Part shown: one piece after another, positions 1-9,802 of the stretch
Numbering within the stretch: position 1 is the stretch's first letter
How the letters are laid out: each line of letters begins with the position of its first letter
Origin: Streptomyces albireticuli
GTDB lineage: Bacteria > Actinomycetota > Actinomycetes > Streptomycetales > Streptomycetaceae
Length of the DNA: 64,000 bases
Assembly (NCBI RefSeq): GCF_021228125.1
Contig: NZ_JAJQQS010000023.1
Location: 86,082 to 150,081, forward strand
Direction of reading: 5' to 3'
Program-made: the position numbers and the translations under genes
Notes under the pieces: model-generated
The model's input: the letters and a program-made list of their open reading frames with translations, nothing else
Told to the model about the DNA's origin: nothing
The model's database searches: none

Positions 1-5
1 AGCGG

Positions 6-1469
6 GTGCCCGACCAGCTCATGGGTGTCGACCTGCGGATCCCCGCCCCCGCCGAACAGGGCGCCGGGGACCTGGTGGTCCAGGCCGGTGTGATCGCCCA
101 CGACGAACGGAAGCCCGACGGCGCACTGCCGCTGCGGCAGCCCGTCACGGCCGCGCCGGTCTCCCTGGAGCTGATCGCGGAAACGGAAACGGAAGCGGAC
201 ACCGGGACAAAGTCCGCGACCCCCGGCACACCGCCGGTAGTGGAAACGGTCCAGGACGCCGCCCCCGCCCTCGCCGCCGTCACCTCCGCCTCCGCCGGCA
301 CGACCGTCGGCCAGTCCCGCGACCGGCTGTTCGCCGCCATGGCGTACCTCGACGTCAGCCCCGGCACCAACGACCCGCTCAAGGCCGACGACGCACTGGT
401 GGCCGGCGACATCGACGCGAAGCCCGCGGACACCGTGCCCGGCACCCCGACCGCCAGCGAGCGGCTGTACGTGCTGGGCGCCGGCCGGACCGTCACGCCC
501 GTCGACGCCCAGAGCCTCACCGCGTACCCGGCCCTCGCCCTGGGCCTCGACGCGCCCACCCTGCTGGCCGCGAGCCCCGACGGCACCCGGCTGTGCGCGG
601 TCAACGACGACCAGGGCATCGACGTGCGCGACATCTCCGCGAACCCGCCGGGCGAAGCGCGCTCGCTGTTCTCCGACACGCTCTGGGGGTACAAGAAGAC
701 TCGCGGCGCGTCCGTCTCCCCCGACAGCAAGTGGGCGTACGTCACCGCCGCCGAGTCCCGGCAGATGCTGATCCTCGATCTGACGACCGCGCCGCCCGGC
801 AAGCGGGACTACGCCGCGGAGGCGACCCCCGGCGACGCCGTGCCCGCCGCCGAGAAGCAGTGGAACGCGGGCCCCCAGCTGGTGTACCTCGCCAAGACCG
901 ACCAGGACGCCGTCGCACGGGTCGACGTCACCCCCGGCAAGTGGCCCGCCGAACTGGCCCCCGCCCTGGACGCCGGGCCGTCACCGACCCGGCTGGCCGT
1001 CGACCCGCGGGGCCGCTGGGTGTACGCGCTCAACGCGGGACGGTCCACCGTCACGGTCACCGGCACCGACCCCGCCACGGGCGTCGTCGCGACCCTGCGC
1101 ACCGGCACCGACCCCAGCGCCCTCGTCGCCTCCCCGGACGGAAAGCGGCTCTACGTCGCCAACGCCACCTCCGGCACCGTCTCGGTCTTCGACACCACCG
1201 GCGCCCTGCCGTGCGAGACGGGCGAACCCGTATGGACCGGCCCGGACATCGTCGGACTCGCCGTCTCGTCCACCAGTGACCGGCTGTACGTCATCCGGTC
1301 GCGGACACGGGCCGTCCGGATCGTCGACACCACCGTCACACCGCCGGCCGTGCTGCCCAAGGCCGTCGAGCTCACCGACGACCCCGTGGCGCTCGCGGTC
1401 ACCGCACCCGCCCCCGTCACCGCACCGGCCCCCGTCACCACAGGAACCAAGGAAGGCGGTGCGGCATGA
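6..1469 (+). CDS. YVTN/WD40-like beta-propeller protein (5' end may lie outside window)
   Basis: The frame is open to the left edge, so the GTG at 6 may not be the true start. From about residue 150 on, five or more beta-propeller blades are visible. They carry the repeated signature SPDGxxLxVxN: SPDGTRLCAVN near 190, SPDSKWAYVTAA near 238, DPRGRWVYALNAG near 333, SPDGKRLYVANATSG near 376 and SSTSDRLYVIRSR near 421. This is typical of YVTN-type propellers, which act as binding scaffolds. The C terminus has a short tandem APAPVT repeat. No signal peptide can be judged because the N terminus may be missing. The stop overlaps the next start as ATGA, so it is the first visible member of a coupled five-gene operon. 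The function is a scaffold or binding role by family; the partner is unknown. Confidence 0.75.
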   Translation: MPDQLMGVDLRIPAPAEQGAGDLVVQAGVIAHDERKPDGALPLRQPVTAAPVSLELIAETETEADTGTKSATPGTPPVVETVQDAAPALAAVTSASAGTTVGQSRDRLFAAMAYLDVSPGTNDPLKADDALVAGDIDAKPADTVPGTPTASERLYVLGAGRTVTPVDAQSLTAYPALALGLDAPTLLAASPDGTRLCAVNDDQGIDVRDISANPPGEARSLFSDTLWGYKKTRGASVSPDSKWAYVTAAESRQMLILDLTTAPPGKRDYAAEATPGDAVPAAEKQWNAGPQLVYLAKTDQDAVARVDVTPGKWPAELAPALDAGPSPTRLAVDPRGRWVYALNAGRSTVTVTGTDPATGVVATLRTGTDPSALVASPDGKRLYVANATSGTVSVFDTTGALPCETGEPVWTGPDIVGLAVSSTSDRLYVIRSRTRAVRIVDTTVTPPAVLPKAVELTDDPVALAVTAPAPVTAPAPVTTGTKEGGAA

Positions 1470-3895
1470 ACAGGCCCGACAACGCACCCGGGAACACCCC
1501 TGAACCGGACCCCTCGATGAACACGCAGTTCCTCGACGCTCTCGTACCCCGTCTCACCGCCGGCCGGTACACCCTCACCGCGCACCAGTCCCTCACCAAG
1601 GGCGGCGACCACGTCGACGAGGGGTACCTGCCGACCCCCGACGCCCCCGTCACCCAGCACATCGAGGTCCGCGCACCGCGCTTCACCGTCGAACCCGAGT
1701 GGATCCACGGCGCGTACCCGCCGCCCGGCGCCACCGGCACGTACGACGACGTCCTGCCGCACCTCACCCTGGAGCGGCCCACCCTGCCCTGGGAGCGGCA
1801 GGAAGGGAAGGACGGCAAGGGAGGGGTCCTGCCCTGGCTGGCCCTCCTCGTCTTCGGCGAGGGCGAACTGCCCGGCGACCCGCACTGCCTCGGCCACACC
1901 GACCAGCGCACCGTCGCCGAACTGTCCGACCCCGCCGCCCGCAGCGCCGACGACCCGGCCGACGTCGTCCTGCCCGCCCTCGACCAGGGGACGGACCCGA
2001 TCGGCGACGACGAGAAGAAGCAGGTGTGCCGCACCGTCCTGGTGCCCGCCGCCGTCTTCCACGCCGTCGTGCCCGCCGAGGACGAACTGCCGCTGCTCAC
2101 CCACGTCCGCCGGGTCGACAAGCGGCACCAGGGCGTCACCCTCACCGAGGACCGGATCGAGGCCGGTGACTACGCGGTCGCCGTCGCCAACCGGCTGCCC
2201 GGCGCGGCCGGCGGCCGGTACGTAGCCCACCTGGTGTCCCTGGAGGGCTGGCGGTCGCGGCTGCCCGACGGGACCGAGGCGGCCGAGACCTACACCGGGC
2301 CGGCGGAGCGGCTGCGCCTGGTGTCCCTATGGTCGTGGGCGTTCGAGTCGCTCGCCGACCACGCGCCCGGATTCGCCGCCCTCACCGAGCACTTCGTCGA
2401 CACCCAGGGCGCCCAGGGCACCGATCTGCTGCTGCGCGTCCCCGTGGGCGACCGCCCGCTGTCCGGCGCCGAGCAGCGGGAGGTCGCCGACCGGCTTCGC
2501 GCCGGCTATCTGCCGCTGTCCTGCCGCACCGAGTCCGGCCGGGCCACCTTCGGCTGGTACCGGGGGCCCCTCGTCGCCGCGCCCGTCCCGGCGCGGACCG
2601 ACCGCGAGCGGCGCCGCTGCGCCGCCGAGGCCCTGATCCACCTGGAGGAGTACGGCGTCTTCGACGTCAGCCTCGCCACCGCCTTCACCGCCGGCCGGGG
2701 CGTCGCCTTCGCCGACCACCAATTCGCCGCGACACTGCTTCGCCTGCGCGGCAAGGTACGCGAGCTCGCCGAGCGGGCACTGAACGAGCCCGCGCACCCG
2801 GTCGCCCCGGTCGCACTGGGCGTCCCGGACGACGGGACGGCCACCGGGGCGCGGGCACGCCTCGCCCACCTCGTCACCAACGGCCTCGGCGAGCAGCTCC
2901 ACGAGATCCACCGTCGGCCCGTCCGGCCCGCGCCCGGCACCTCCCGTACCGTCGCCGCGACCGAGACCGTGTCGGCGCCCGTCACCCCCGTACCGGCCGC
3001 CACCCGGCTGCCCGGGACCGCCGGTATCACCGCGCGGCAACTACGCACGGACACCCCCCTGCGCGAGCGCCTGAGCGCCGCACTCGACACCCTCGCCGGC
3101 GCCGATCAGGACGAGGACCTCACCGCCGTCCAGGAATGGCTGACCCGGCTGCGGAGCCTGGAAGGCGTCCCGTTCGCCCACCTCGTCCCCGACGCCCGGA
3201 TGCTCCCGGCGGAGAGCCTGCGCTTCTTCCACGTCGACGACGACTGGACGGCCACCCTCCTGGAGGGCGCGCTCAGCGTCGGGCTCGCCCACTCCTTCGA
3301 CCTCGCCGCCGACGACCTGCTGTTCGGCCCGCGGGGCAGGGCCCCGCTGCCCGGTCCCCAGGGGCCCGTCACCGGGCTGCTGCTGCGCTCCCAACTGGTC
3401 AGCGGCTGGCCCGCCCTGGAGATCCGCCCGTACGCCGCCCCACGGACGACCGGCGGCGAGAGCGCGCTGCCCGTGCTGCGCAGGGCCGCACTCGCCGAGG
3501 ACGTGCTGCTCGTCGTCGTCGACGGCGTCCCCGGGCGCGTCGAGATCGCCGAACCGCAGCAAGGCGTCCACTTCGGCATCGACGAGCCGGACGACGGCGG
3601 GGGAGACGACCCCGTCGACGACGGCGTCATCCGCCTGCGGTCCCTGACCGGACGGATCGGAGAAGAACTCCCGGGCAAGCTGTTCCCGGCCACCCCCGGA
3701 CTGCGCCCCTATCTCCGCGCACCGGGGGACAACGGACCCGACCGGGTCCTGCGGACCGCGAAGCTCGCGAACGGCCTCCAGGGCGCGCTCGGGCTGGAAA
3801 AGCCCCTGACGCCCGGCCAGTTCGCCCTTCAGATGATCAACGCGGCGCAGCGCCGCACCTTCACCACCACGACAGGAGACCACGCCAATGGCTGA
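1466..3895 (+). CDS. Large conserved-looking protein of unknown function (809 aa)
   Basis: I do not recognise a family. The protein is hydrophilic, with no signal peptide or membrane segment. The N-terminal region contains LTAGRYTLTAHQSLT and LPHLTLERPTLPWER, which read like beta-sandwich structural domains. Acidic linkers (DEPDDGGGDDP near 715) split the C-terminal part. The start is the ATG of the ATGA overlap with the propeller gene, and the end overlaps the next start by 8 nt, so translation is coupled on both sides. A structural or scaffold component of an assembly built by this operon is the simplest reading, but that is inference from operon position only. Confidence 0.7.
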   Translation: MNRPDNAPGNTPEPDPSMNTQFLDALVPRLTAGRYTLTAHQSLTKGGDHVDEGYLPTPDAPVTQHIEVRAPRFTVEPEWIHGAYPPPGATGTYDDVLPHLTLERPTLPWERQEGKDGKGGVLPWLALLVFGEGELPGDPHCLGHTDQRTVAELSDPAARSADDPADVVLPALDQGTDPIGDDEKKQVCRTVLVPAAVFHAVVPAEDELPLLTHVRRVDKRHQGVTLTEDRIEAGDYAVAVANRLPGAAGGRYVAHLVSLEGWRSRLPDGTEAAETYTGPAERLRLVSLWSWAFESLADHAPGFAALTEHFVDTQGAQGTDLLLRVPVGDRPLSGAEQREVADRLRAGYLPLSCRTESGRATFGWYRGPLVAAPVPARTDRERRRCAAEALIHLEEYGVFDVSLATAFTAGRGVAFADHQFAATLLRLRGKVRELAERALNEPAHPVAPVALGVPDDGTATGARARLAHLVTNGLGEQLHEIHRRPVRPAPGTSRTVAATETVSAPVTPVPAATRLPGTAGITARQLRTDTPLRERLSAALDTLAGADQDEDLTAVQEWLTRLRSLEGVPFAHLVPDARMLPAESLRFFHVDDDWTATLLEGALSVGLAHSFDLAADDLLFGPRGRAPLPGPQGPVTGLLLRSQLVSGWPALEIRPYAAPRTTGGESALPVLRRAALAEDVLLVVVDGVPGRVEIAEPQQGVHFGIDEPDDGGGDDPVDDGVIRLRSLTGRIGEELPGKLFPATPGLRPYLRAPGDNGPDRVLRTAKLANGLQGALGLEKPLTPGQFALQMINAAQRRTFTTTTGDHANG

Positions 3896-6800
3896 CCGCG
3901 ACGAGACCCTCGTCGTCCCGGTGGACGTGGACGCCCTGGTGGTCAACGAGAAACTCCGCGGGCTCGACGGCCGGGGCTTCCGCCGCTGGCAGCCCGACTT
4001 CAACCTGCTGCGCCACAACCGCACGCCCGAGCCGGACCCGTTCACCAACGACGACGCGTGGAACACCACGCCCACCGACGGGGACGACCGGCACCGCGAG
4101 CGCGACGGCGTCTACGTGCGCTGGGAGCTGCCGGAGGGACTGCGCCGGGGCAGCGCCGGGCAGGACGGCGGGCGCACCGGTTTCCCGCTCGTACCCAACC
4201 GGTGGCTGGTCGTCCGCAACGTCGACGGCCATCCGGAGCTGTTGACCGGCTGGGTGGTGGAGAGCGACTTCCTCGACGCGGACAAGGGCACCTCGCCGTT
4301 CATCCACCCCGTCAGGAAGGGGGCGGGCGACCCGTCGGCCGGCCCGCACCGGGCGACGGTCATCCCGACCCGCATCGGCCGGGCCGTCGGCATCGGCCGG
4401 GACGCCACGGTCTGGCAGGAGCCCGCACCCGGCGGCCCCGCCCACGACGACCTGTTCCTCACCGCCGTCGGCCCCGGCCTGATGACCTTCCACGCCTACC
4501 AGCCGTACCACGAGAACGTCTTCTCGCTCCACGACCCGCTGGACGGCGTCGCCGCCACGGCCACCCTCGACTACCAGGTCGTGGGCTGGTACTCGGACCC
4601 CGTCCAGGAGGAGCTGAACCGGAGGCTGGGCGCCGCGGGCACCACCGTCGAGCAGGTGCTGGCCGGTCTGGGCTGGGAGGTGAAGGGCCCGCCCCAGGGC
4701 TGGCGGCCCGGCCGGACCGTCTACTGCGGCCGGGCCGTCGGCGTGGCCTGGAACCGCGACGAACTGCCCACGGACTGGGACCGCCCCGACAAGAACACGG
4801 TCAAGGACCGGATCGCGGTCGGCAGCAGCGCGGACGAGGCCCACGCCGCCCTGATCGGCGCGGGCCGCGCGGCCCTGCCCGACACCTCCGGCAACGCCCT
4901 CGGCCACACCGACCCCGTCCTGCTGCACGCCCTCGGCCGCGGCCTGCTGGACACCCTCGACGGCCCCGACGGTCCCGTCGCCACCGCACAGGCCCTGCAC
5001 AAGGGCTGGTTCCAGCAGCTGCCCGGCGGCTACGTCTGGCGGCTCGCCGACCCGTCCGACAAGGGCAACCCCGCGGGCGACGCGGCGTCGGTCACCTGGT
5101 CCGGCGCGGGCACCGAGCAGGAGGAGTGCCTGGCCCGGCTCAACCGGGACCAGGACGCGTACGACAGGGCCGTACGGGACCTCGCCTCCCTGCAGAAGCG
5201 GCTGTACGCGCTGTGGTGGATGCACGGCCTGCCCCTGATCCCCCGGCAGTACGAGCGCGAGCGGTTCCGCGCCGAGATCGACCCGGACAACCCGGCCGGC
5301 CTCGCGGCCGAGGTGGCCGGGCGCCGGAAGGCCCTCAAGGGCCTCCAGGACCGCATCCCGCACGGCGCCGACCAGCACGAGCTGGACCTGTCCGTCGACG
5401 CCTACCGGGACCGGTACCCGGCGCTCGCCGGGTACGAGCTCCGCCGTGAGGCGCTGCCCCCGTTCCACCACGTGAACGACCCGACGGTGGTGCTCACCGG
5501 GTCCAAGGGCCACACGCCGCACGCCGCGCCGTCCGGCACGGACCTCCTCCTCTGCCGGACGGCCGAGCAGATCGTCGGGGGCGTCGCGCCCGGCGGCGCC
5601 CTCCCCGCCCCCTTCGACACCCTGAAGGCCGCCGGTCTGCCGGCGGTCGTCCCCGCCCTGCTGGGCGAGTTCACCTATCTGCTCGACCCGGCCCACACGG
5701 CGTCCCTCCCGGAGGGCCTCGCCCCGCAGCCCTGGCGGCAGCCGTGGAAGCCGCTGCTGTTCCAGTGGCGGGTCACGCACTGGAACGTCCCCTACCGCGA
5801 CCGCGGGACCGAGAAGGACAACTGGGAGTTCGACGGCAGCCACTACCGCTGGCGCGACGGCGCCGCCGACGCCCCGCGGTACGTGACCGGGCGGCGCTTC
5901 CTCGTACCGCTGCCCCCGCACACCATGAGCGGCGGACTGGAACGGCACGCCGCCGAGCACACCGGCGCGACGCGTGAGGCGTTCGCCGCGGCCGCCGAGC
6001 AGGTCAAGGACCTCGACCTGCTCTCCCAGAGCCTCGACGGCCTCACCGACGCGTTCGCCTGCACGGATCCCACACCCAACCTCAGCCCGCCCGGCCGCAT
6101 CGGCGAGCTCGTCGGCGACGTCCGCGGCCGGCTGCCCGACGCCGGCCCGCTGCCCGTCCCCTTCCAGGGCTGGCAGCCGTCGGGCTTCACCCAGATCCGG
6201 GCGGGCCAGTTCGCGCTGAGCGCCCTCAGCGTCGTCGACGAGTTCGGGCAGACCCTCGACGTCCTGCTCGAAGGCGACGCCGGATACCTCGTCCCGCGGG
6301 TGGGCGACAGCCTGCGCCCCAACGGGCGGTACGCGGGGACGGACCTGACCGAGCGCTTCGTCCAGCTGCCGCCGCGCCTGCTCCAGCCCGCCCGGCTGCG
6401 GTTCGACTTCGTCGGCGAGTCGGCGCCCGACGAACCGGTGGACCTGCGCGCGGGCACCAACCCCGTGTGCGCGTGGATCATCCCCAACTACGTCGACCGC
6501 TCCCTGCTCTGCTACGACCCCACCGGCGCCCCGCTGGGCGAACTGCGCCTCGACCTCCAGGAGGACGCGTCGACGGGCGCGCTCTCGACCGTGGTCGGCT
6601 GGGGCCCGCTGCCGGACTCGCAGGTCCACACGATCGACGACCTGAGCGCGGAGCGGCCGCACCTGCACGCGTTCGCGAAGGAGCTCGCGGCGAAGGGCCC
6701 CGACGCCTTCGCGGAACTGATGTCCACCGTCGACCGCTGCCTGGCGGGCATCGACCCGGGCGACCCGTACGGCGACGAGGTCCTCGGCGCGCTGCTCGGC

Positions 6801-7550
6801 CGCCCGCTCGCCCTGGTCCGGGCCCGGCTCGGCTTCGAGCTCGACGGCCCGCCCGTCAGCGACCCGGGCTGGCGGTACGCGCTGGACTGGCGGACCCCGG
6901 CCGAATGGGACGCCGGCAAACCGGTGCCCGAGGAGATGGACCACCTCACCTACCGCTGGCCGGTCCGGCTCGGCAACGCCGGGCAGCGGGGCGACGGCCT
7001 GGTCGGCTACTTCTCCGAGGACGACTACACCGCCTTCCACGCGGTGGCCGGACCGGGGACGGACCACCCGACCGGCTACGTCACCGAGATCTCCGCCGGA
7101 AACTGGCCGGCCCTGAAGGCCGATTCCCACGACCGCACGCACCTGACCCTGCTGCTCGACCCCCGGGCCGCCGTCCACGCCACGACGGACGTCCTGCCGG
7201 TCACCGACCTGCGGCTGCCGTCCCGCTTCACACGCACGGCGATGGCGGCGATGAAGGTCGCGCTGCGGCTGAGCCCGGTGCTCACCACGGCCCGTAAGGT
7301 CCCGGTCAAGAACGAACAGGGCGCCACCACCTTCGTCAACTCCCTCGCCCTGCCCCACCCCACCTCCCCGCAGGGCACCTGGGACTGGTCCGAACTGGTC
7401 GTCCCCGACGCGCCGACGGGCCCCGAGCCCGCGCCCCGCTGGACCGGTCAGTCAGTCGTCCAGAACGACCAGACCGCTCGGCTGGACGAGGACGGCCCCG
7501 TCGTCCGCACCGGCTTCCTGCGCCTGACCGACGGCCTCGACGGCTCGTGA
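3888..7550 (+). CDS. Very large protein of unknown function (1220 aa)
   Basis: Family not recognised. The protein starts MADRDETLVVPVDVDALVV, has no signal peptide and no membrane segment, and is Trp-rich in conserved-looking patches such as NRWLVVRNVDG, WRLADPSDKG and TYRWPVRLGN. A charged helical stretch near residues 415-500 (alternating R/E/L with ARLNRDQDAYDRAV) could be a coiled coil. Downstream is a beta-rich region with AWIIPNYVDRSLLCY near 865. It overlaps the 809-aa gene by 8 nt. The ribosome site caggagacc lies 5-13 nt upstream of the ATG. With its neighbours it looks like a cytoplasmic-made structural complex. No enzymatic motif was found. Confidence 0.7.
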   Translation: MADRDETLVVPVDVDALVVNEKLRGLDGRGFRRWQPDFNLLRHNRTPEPDPFTNDDAWNTTPTDGDDRHRERDGVYVRWELPEGLRRGSAGQDGGRTGFPLVPNRWLVVRNVDGHPELLTGWVVESDFLDADKGTSPFIHPVRKGAGDPSAGPHRATVIPTRIGRAVGIGRDATVWQEPAPGGPAHDDLFLTAVGPGLMTFHAYQPYHENVFSLHDPLDGVAATATLDYQVVGWYSDPVQEELNRRLGAAGTTVEQVLAGLGWEVKGPPQGWRPGRTVYCGRAVGVAWNRDELPTDWDRPDKNTVKDRIAVGSSADEAHAALIGAGRAALPDTSGNALGHTDPVLLHALGRGLLDTLDGPDGPVATAQALHKGWFQQLPGGYVWRLADPSDKGNPAGDAASVTWSGAGTEQEECLARLNRDQDAYDRAVRDLASLQKRLYALWWMHGLPLIPRQYERERFRAEIDPDNPAGLAAEVAGRRKALKGLQDRIPHGADQHELDLSVDAYRDRYPALAGYELRREALPPFHHVNDPTVVLTGSKGHTPHAAPSGTDLLLCRTAEQIVGGVAPGGALPAPFDTLKAAGLPAVVPALLGEFTYLLDPAHTASLPEGLAPQPWRQPWKPLLFQWRVTHWNVPYRDRGTEKDNWEFDGSHYRWRDGAADAPRYVTGRRFLVPLPPHTMSGGLERHAAEHTGATREAFAAAAEQVKDLDLLSQSLDGLTDAFACTDPTPNLSPPGRIGELVGDVRGRLPDAGPLPVPFQGWQPSGFTQIRAGQFALSALSVVDEFGQTLDVLLEGDAGYLVPRVGDSLRPNGRYAGTDLTERFVQLPPRLLQPARLRFDFVGESAPDEPVDLRAGTNPVCAWIIPNYVDRSLLCYDPTGAPLGELRLDLQEDASTGALSTVVGWGPLPDSQVHTIDDLSAERPHLHAFAKELAAKGPDAFAELMSTVDRCLAGIDPGDPYGDEVLGALLGRPLALVRARLGFELDGPPVSDPGWRYALDWRTPAEWDAGKPVPEEMDHLTYRWPVRLGNAGQRGDGLVGYFSEDDYTAFHAVAGPGTDHPTGYVTEISAGNWPALKADSHDRTHLTLLLDPRAAVHATTDVLPVTDLRLPSRFTRTAMAAMKVALRLSPVLTTARKVPVKNEQGATTFVNSLALPHPTSPQGTWDWSELVVPDAPTGPEPAPRWTGQSVVQNDQTARLDEDGPVVRTGFLRLTDGLDGS

Positions 7551-7591
7551 CCCGACAGCACACCGACCCACCCGCGAAAGGAGCCGCGTTC

Positions 7592-8527
7592 GTGAACGAG
7601 CCGGCCAACGACCCCTGTCTGCTCGACTACGCCGTCATCAGCGACCCGTACCCGCTGTACGCGGCCACCGCCGACAGCCCGGCCTCGACCCTGCACCTCG
7701 TGGTCTCCAACGGCGGCGGCGACACCGTCTTCTGCCGGGAGATCATCTTCTCGCTGCCGGAGGGCGACCTGGCCCAGAGCCTGGTGGCGACCGGCGGGGG
7801 AGACGGCGACGGCAGCGCCGCCGGCTGGACCGTCGAAGAGCTCCAGAAGGGCGCGAGCACCGTCCTGCCGTCCGGCGAGTACGCGAGCTTCCGGGTCAAG
7901 CCCCCGGCGGACGGGACGAAGGTGGAGGGCTCCGGCCTCACCATCACGCTGCGGAACCTGCACATCGGCACCCAGCCGGGCACGGCCCGCATCGAGATCC
8001 GGGAGACCGCCACGAAGGACACGGCCCAATGGCCGGACAGCCCGCGCTACCGGACCCTGGAGATCACCAAGTTCCCGCGTCCGGAGCTTCCGTCCGTCGG
8101 CAACTTCCGGGTCGAGCCGTGCGAGGTCGAGCTCGGCAAGGACAGGGACAGCGACAAGGTCCGCCTGGTATGGGACGGCCCGACGGACATCGATTACACC
8201 GTGGTCTACGGCGCCGGCGCGACGAAGGCGGACGGCCAGGCGGACGTGGTCCGGGGCCGCGAATGGTGGGGCACGGTCACCCGCGACACCACCTTCCACC
8301 TGACGTACACGGCGGCCGGGTCCACCCACTACCTGACGGCGGGTGTCACGGTCGCCAACCCGCACTTCACCGGACTGACGGTGGACGGCAGCGCGACCGT
8401 CACCCAGGACCTGACCGTGGGCCGCGACGCCGACGTCACCGGAACCGTCGAAGCGACCGAGGACATCGCGACACACGGGAAGTTCCTCGACGCCAAGGGC
8501 ACTCCGCTGCGGGGAGATCTGGCGTGA
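7592..8527 (+). CDS. Tail-fibre-like protein with TVxGxATVTxDLTVG repeats (311 aa)
   Basis: I chose the GTG at 7592 because gaaaggag sits 8 nt before it. An upstream GTG at 7547 overlaps the previous stop but has no ribosome site. The N-terminal half has alternating hydrophobic beta strands. The last 60 residues hold the repeat LTVDGSATVTQDLTVG followed by RDADVTGTVEATEDI, a pattern seen in phage tail fibres and trimeric beta-helical stalks. The stop overlaps the start of the glycine-rich gene as GTGA. Together these two genes resemble a stalk plus tip. This is inferred from sequence texture, not from a recognised family. Confidence 0.65.
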   Translation: MNEPANDPCLLDYAVISDPYPLYAATADSPASTLHLVVSNGGGDTVFCREIIFSLPEGDLAQSLVATGGGDGDGSAAGWTVEELQKGASTVLPSGEYASFRVKPPADGTKVEGSGLTITLRNLHIGTQPGTARIEIRETATKDTAQWPDSPRYRTLEITKFPRPELPSVGNFRVEPCEVELGKDRDSDKVRLVWDGPTDIDYTVVYGAGATKADGQADVVRGREWWGTVTRDTTFHLTYTAAGSTHYLTAGVTVANPHFTGLTVDGSATVTQDLTVGRDADVTGTVEATEDIATHGKFLDAKGTPLRGDLA

Positions 8528-9654
8528 CGGGCAAACTCACCGTCAAGGGCCGGATCACGGCCGGCGGCGACGTGGGCGGCGACGGCGGCCGTCTGACCCT
8601 CCTCAACCCGTCCGGCAAGCAGGAGTTCGGCGACGAGGGGGAGCACCCGTTCACCGTCCCGGCCGCGGTCACCCTGCTGGACCTGCATGTGCGGGGCGGC
8701 GCGGGGCGGGGCGGCGACGGCGTGGACGGTGGCAGGGGCGCCGACATCCAGGCCCTCGTGTACGTGGAGCCCAACGAAGAGCTGACCGTTCGGATTTCCC
8801 ATGACGGGGCGGCCGGAGCGTCGGCGCAGGTCCTCCGCGGAGGCACCGTGGTCGTGGGCGCGGGCGGCGGCGGGGACGCCGGTGGGCCCGGCGGCCATGG
8901 CGGCGGCGGATCCAACGGCCGGGCCGGCGGCTCCTCCAGCAAGCAGGGAGGGGTGCACGGTTCGGGCAGCGCCGGAGGCGGCGGAGGAGCGGGCGGTGCG
9001 GGCGGGAACGCGGGCCTTGTCACGGCCGACGGCGGGACGGTGCCGGGCGAGGTGGGCAAGCAGGGTTCTTCCGGCGCGTCCGGGAGCAGCGGAGGCGTGG
9101 GGGGAAACGGTGAGGACGCCCCTTACCTCTTCGACACCCACAAAGGCGGCACCGGTGGCGGTGGCGGCGGCGGTGGGACGGCCGACGCCCCCGGTGGCGG
9201 AGGCTACGCGGGCAGCGGCGCCCCCGACGGGAACGGCGGTGGCTCCGGTAGCGGGCGTACGGGCGGCAGCGGGGGACAGGCCCCGGGAGGTGGTGACCCC
9301 CACGGCGGTCAGGGCGGTGCGGGAGGCGACGGCGGTGAGGGAGGCTCCGGCGGCCGGGGCGGCGCCGACGGCAGCGCCCCGGGCGCCGCGGCCTCGGGCA
9401 GCGCCGGGGCCGCCGGCCAGGGCGGCGGTGGCGGCGGGAGCGGCGGCACCGGCCACGGTGGCGCGGGCTACAACGCCGGCGGCGGTGCCGGTGGTGGCGG
9501 CGGTGGTGGCGCAGGCGGCACCGGTGGGCAAGGCGGACGGGGCGGCGACAGCCACCTCGACGCCTCCCGGGCCACACTGAAGGTCCCCAGCACCTACAGC
9601 ACGGACGCCGCGCACGTCACCATCGCCTGGGGCAACCACAAATTCCCCGCTTGA
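8524..9654 (+). CDS. Glycine-rich protein, probable adhesin or fibre tip (376 aa)
   Basis: The start is the GTG in the GTGA overlap with the preceding stop, with ggggag 6-11 nt upstream. Residues 1-20 continue the beta-stalk pattern of the previous protein (VTGKLTVKGRITAGGDVGG). A beta-sandwich-like block follows (FTVPAAVTLLDLHVRGGAG, LVYVEPNEELTVRIS). From about residue 110 to 345 the sequence is more than half glycine, in GG/GGGG runs broken by Ala, Ser, Asp and aromatic residues. It closes with a non-repetitive cap (VPSTYSTDAAHVTIAWG). Glycine-rich folds of this kind occur in phage adhesin tips and in PGRS-type proteins. The matching stalk sequence across the gene boundary suggests the two proteins assemble together. 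It is the last gene of the operon. Confidence 0.7.
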   Translation: MTGKLTVKGRITAGGDVGGDGGRLTLLNPSGKQEFGDEGEHPFTVPAAVTLLDLHVRGGAGRGGDGVDGGRGADIQALVYVEPNEELTVRISHDGAAGASAQVLRGGTVVVGAGGGGDAGGPGGHGGGGSNGRAGGSSSKQGGVHGSGSAGGGGGAGGAGGNAGLVTADGGTVPGEVGKQGSSGASGSSGGVGGNGEDAPYLFDTHKGGTGGGGGGGGTADAPGGGGYAGSGAPDGNGGGSGSGRTGGSGGQAPGGGDPHGGQGGAGGDGGEGGSGGRGGADGSAPGAAASGSAGAAGQGGGGGGSGGTGHGGAGYNAGGGAGGGGGGGAGGTGGQGGRGGDSHLDASRATLKVPSTYSTDAAHVTIAWGNHKFPA

Positions 9655-9659
9655 CCCGG

Positions 9660-9683
9660 CTCGGCGACGGCAGGCGCGCCGAG
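9660..9683 (+). terminator. Weak hairpin after the five-gene operon
   Basis: CTCGGCG (9660-9666) pairs with CGCCGAG (9677-9683) and is followed by AGGTTTT. It lies just after the last stop of the operon. The stem is short, so the call is tentative. Confidence 0.4.
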
Positions 9684-9756
9684 AGGTTTTACCGAACGGT
9701 CGACCAGCCGTCTTTCCCGCTCAGGTACCTTCCGGACATCCACTGATCGCGATGTG

Positions 9757-9787
9757 CGGATCTCTCCGGCGTAACCGGAGAGATCCG
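9757..9787 (+). promoter_or_regulatory. Perfect 13-bp inverted repeat just before the cupin ribosome site
   Basis: CGGATCTCTCCGG (9757-9769) and CCGGAGAGATCCG (9775-9787) form a perfect 13-bp stem with a 5-nt CGTAA loop. It ends 3 nt before the ribosome site GGGAGG (9791-9796) of the cupin gene. There is no T-run, so it is not a normal terminator. An operator or a translation-controlling hairpin fits its position better. Confidence 0.6.
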
Positions 9788-9802
9788 CTCGGGAGGTATG
9801 TC

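Noticed and set aside
6..9654. Contractile injection system (eCIS) operon
   Set aside because: A fibre-like pair of genes is present but no sheath, tube, baseplate or ATPase gene is in the window. Kept only as a possibility to check upstream.
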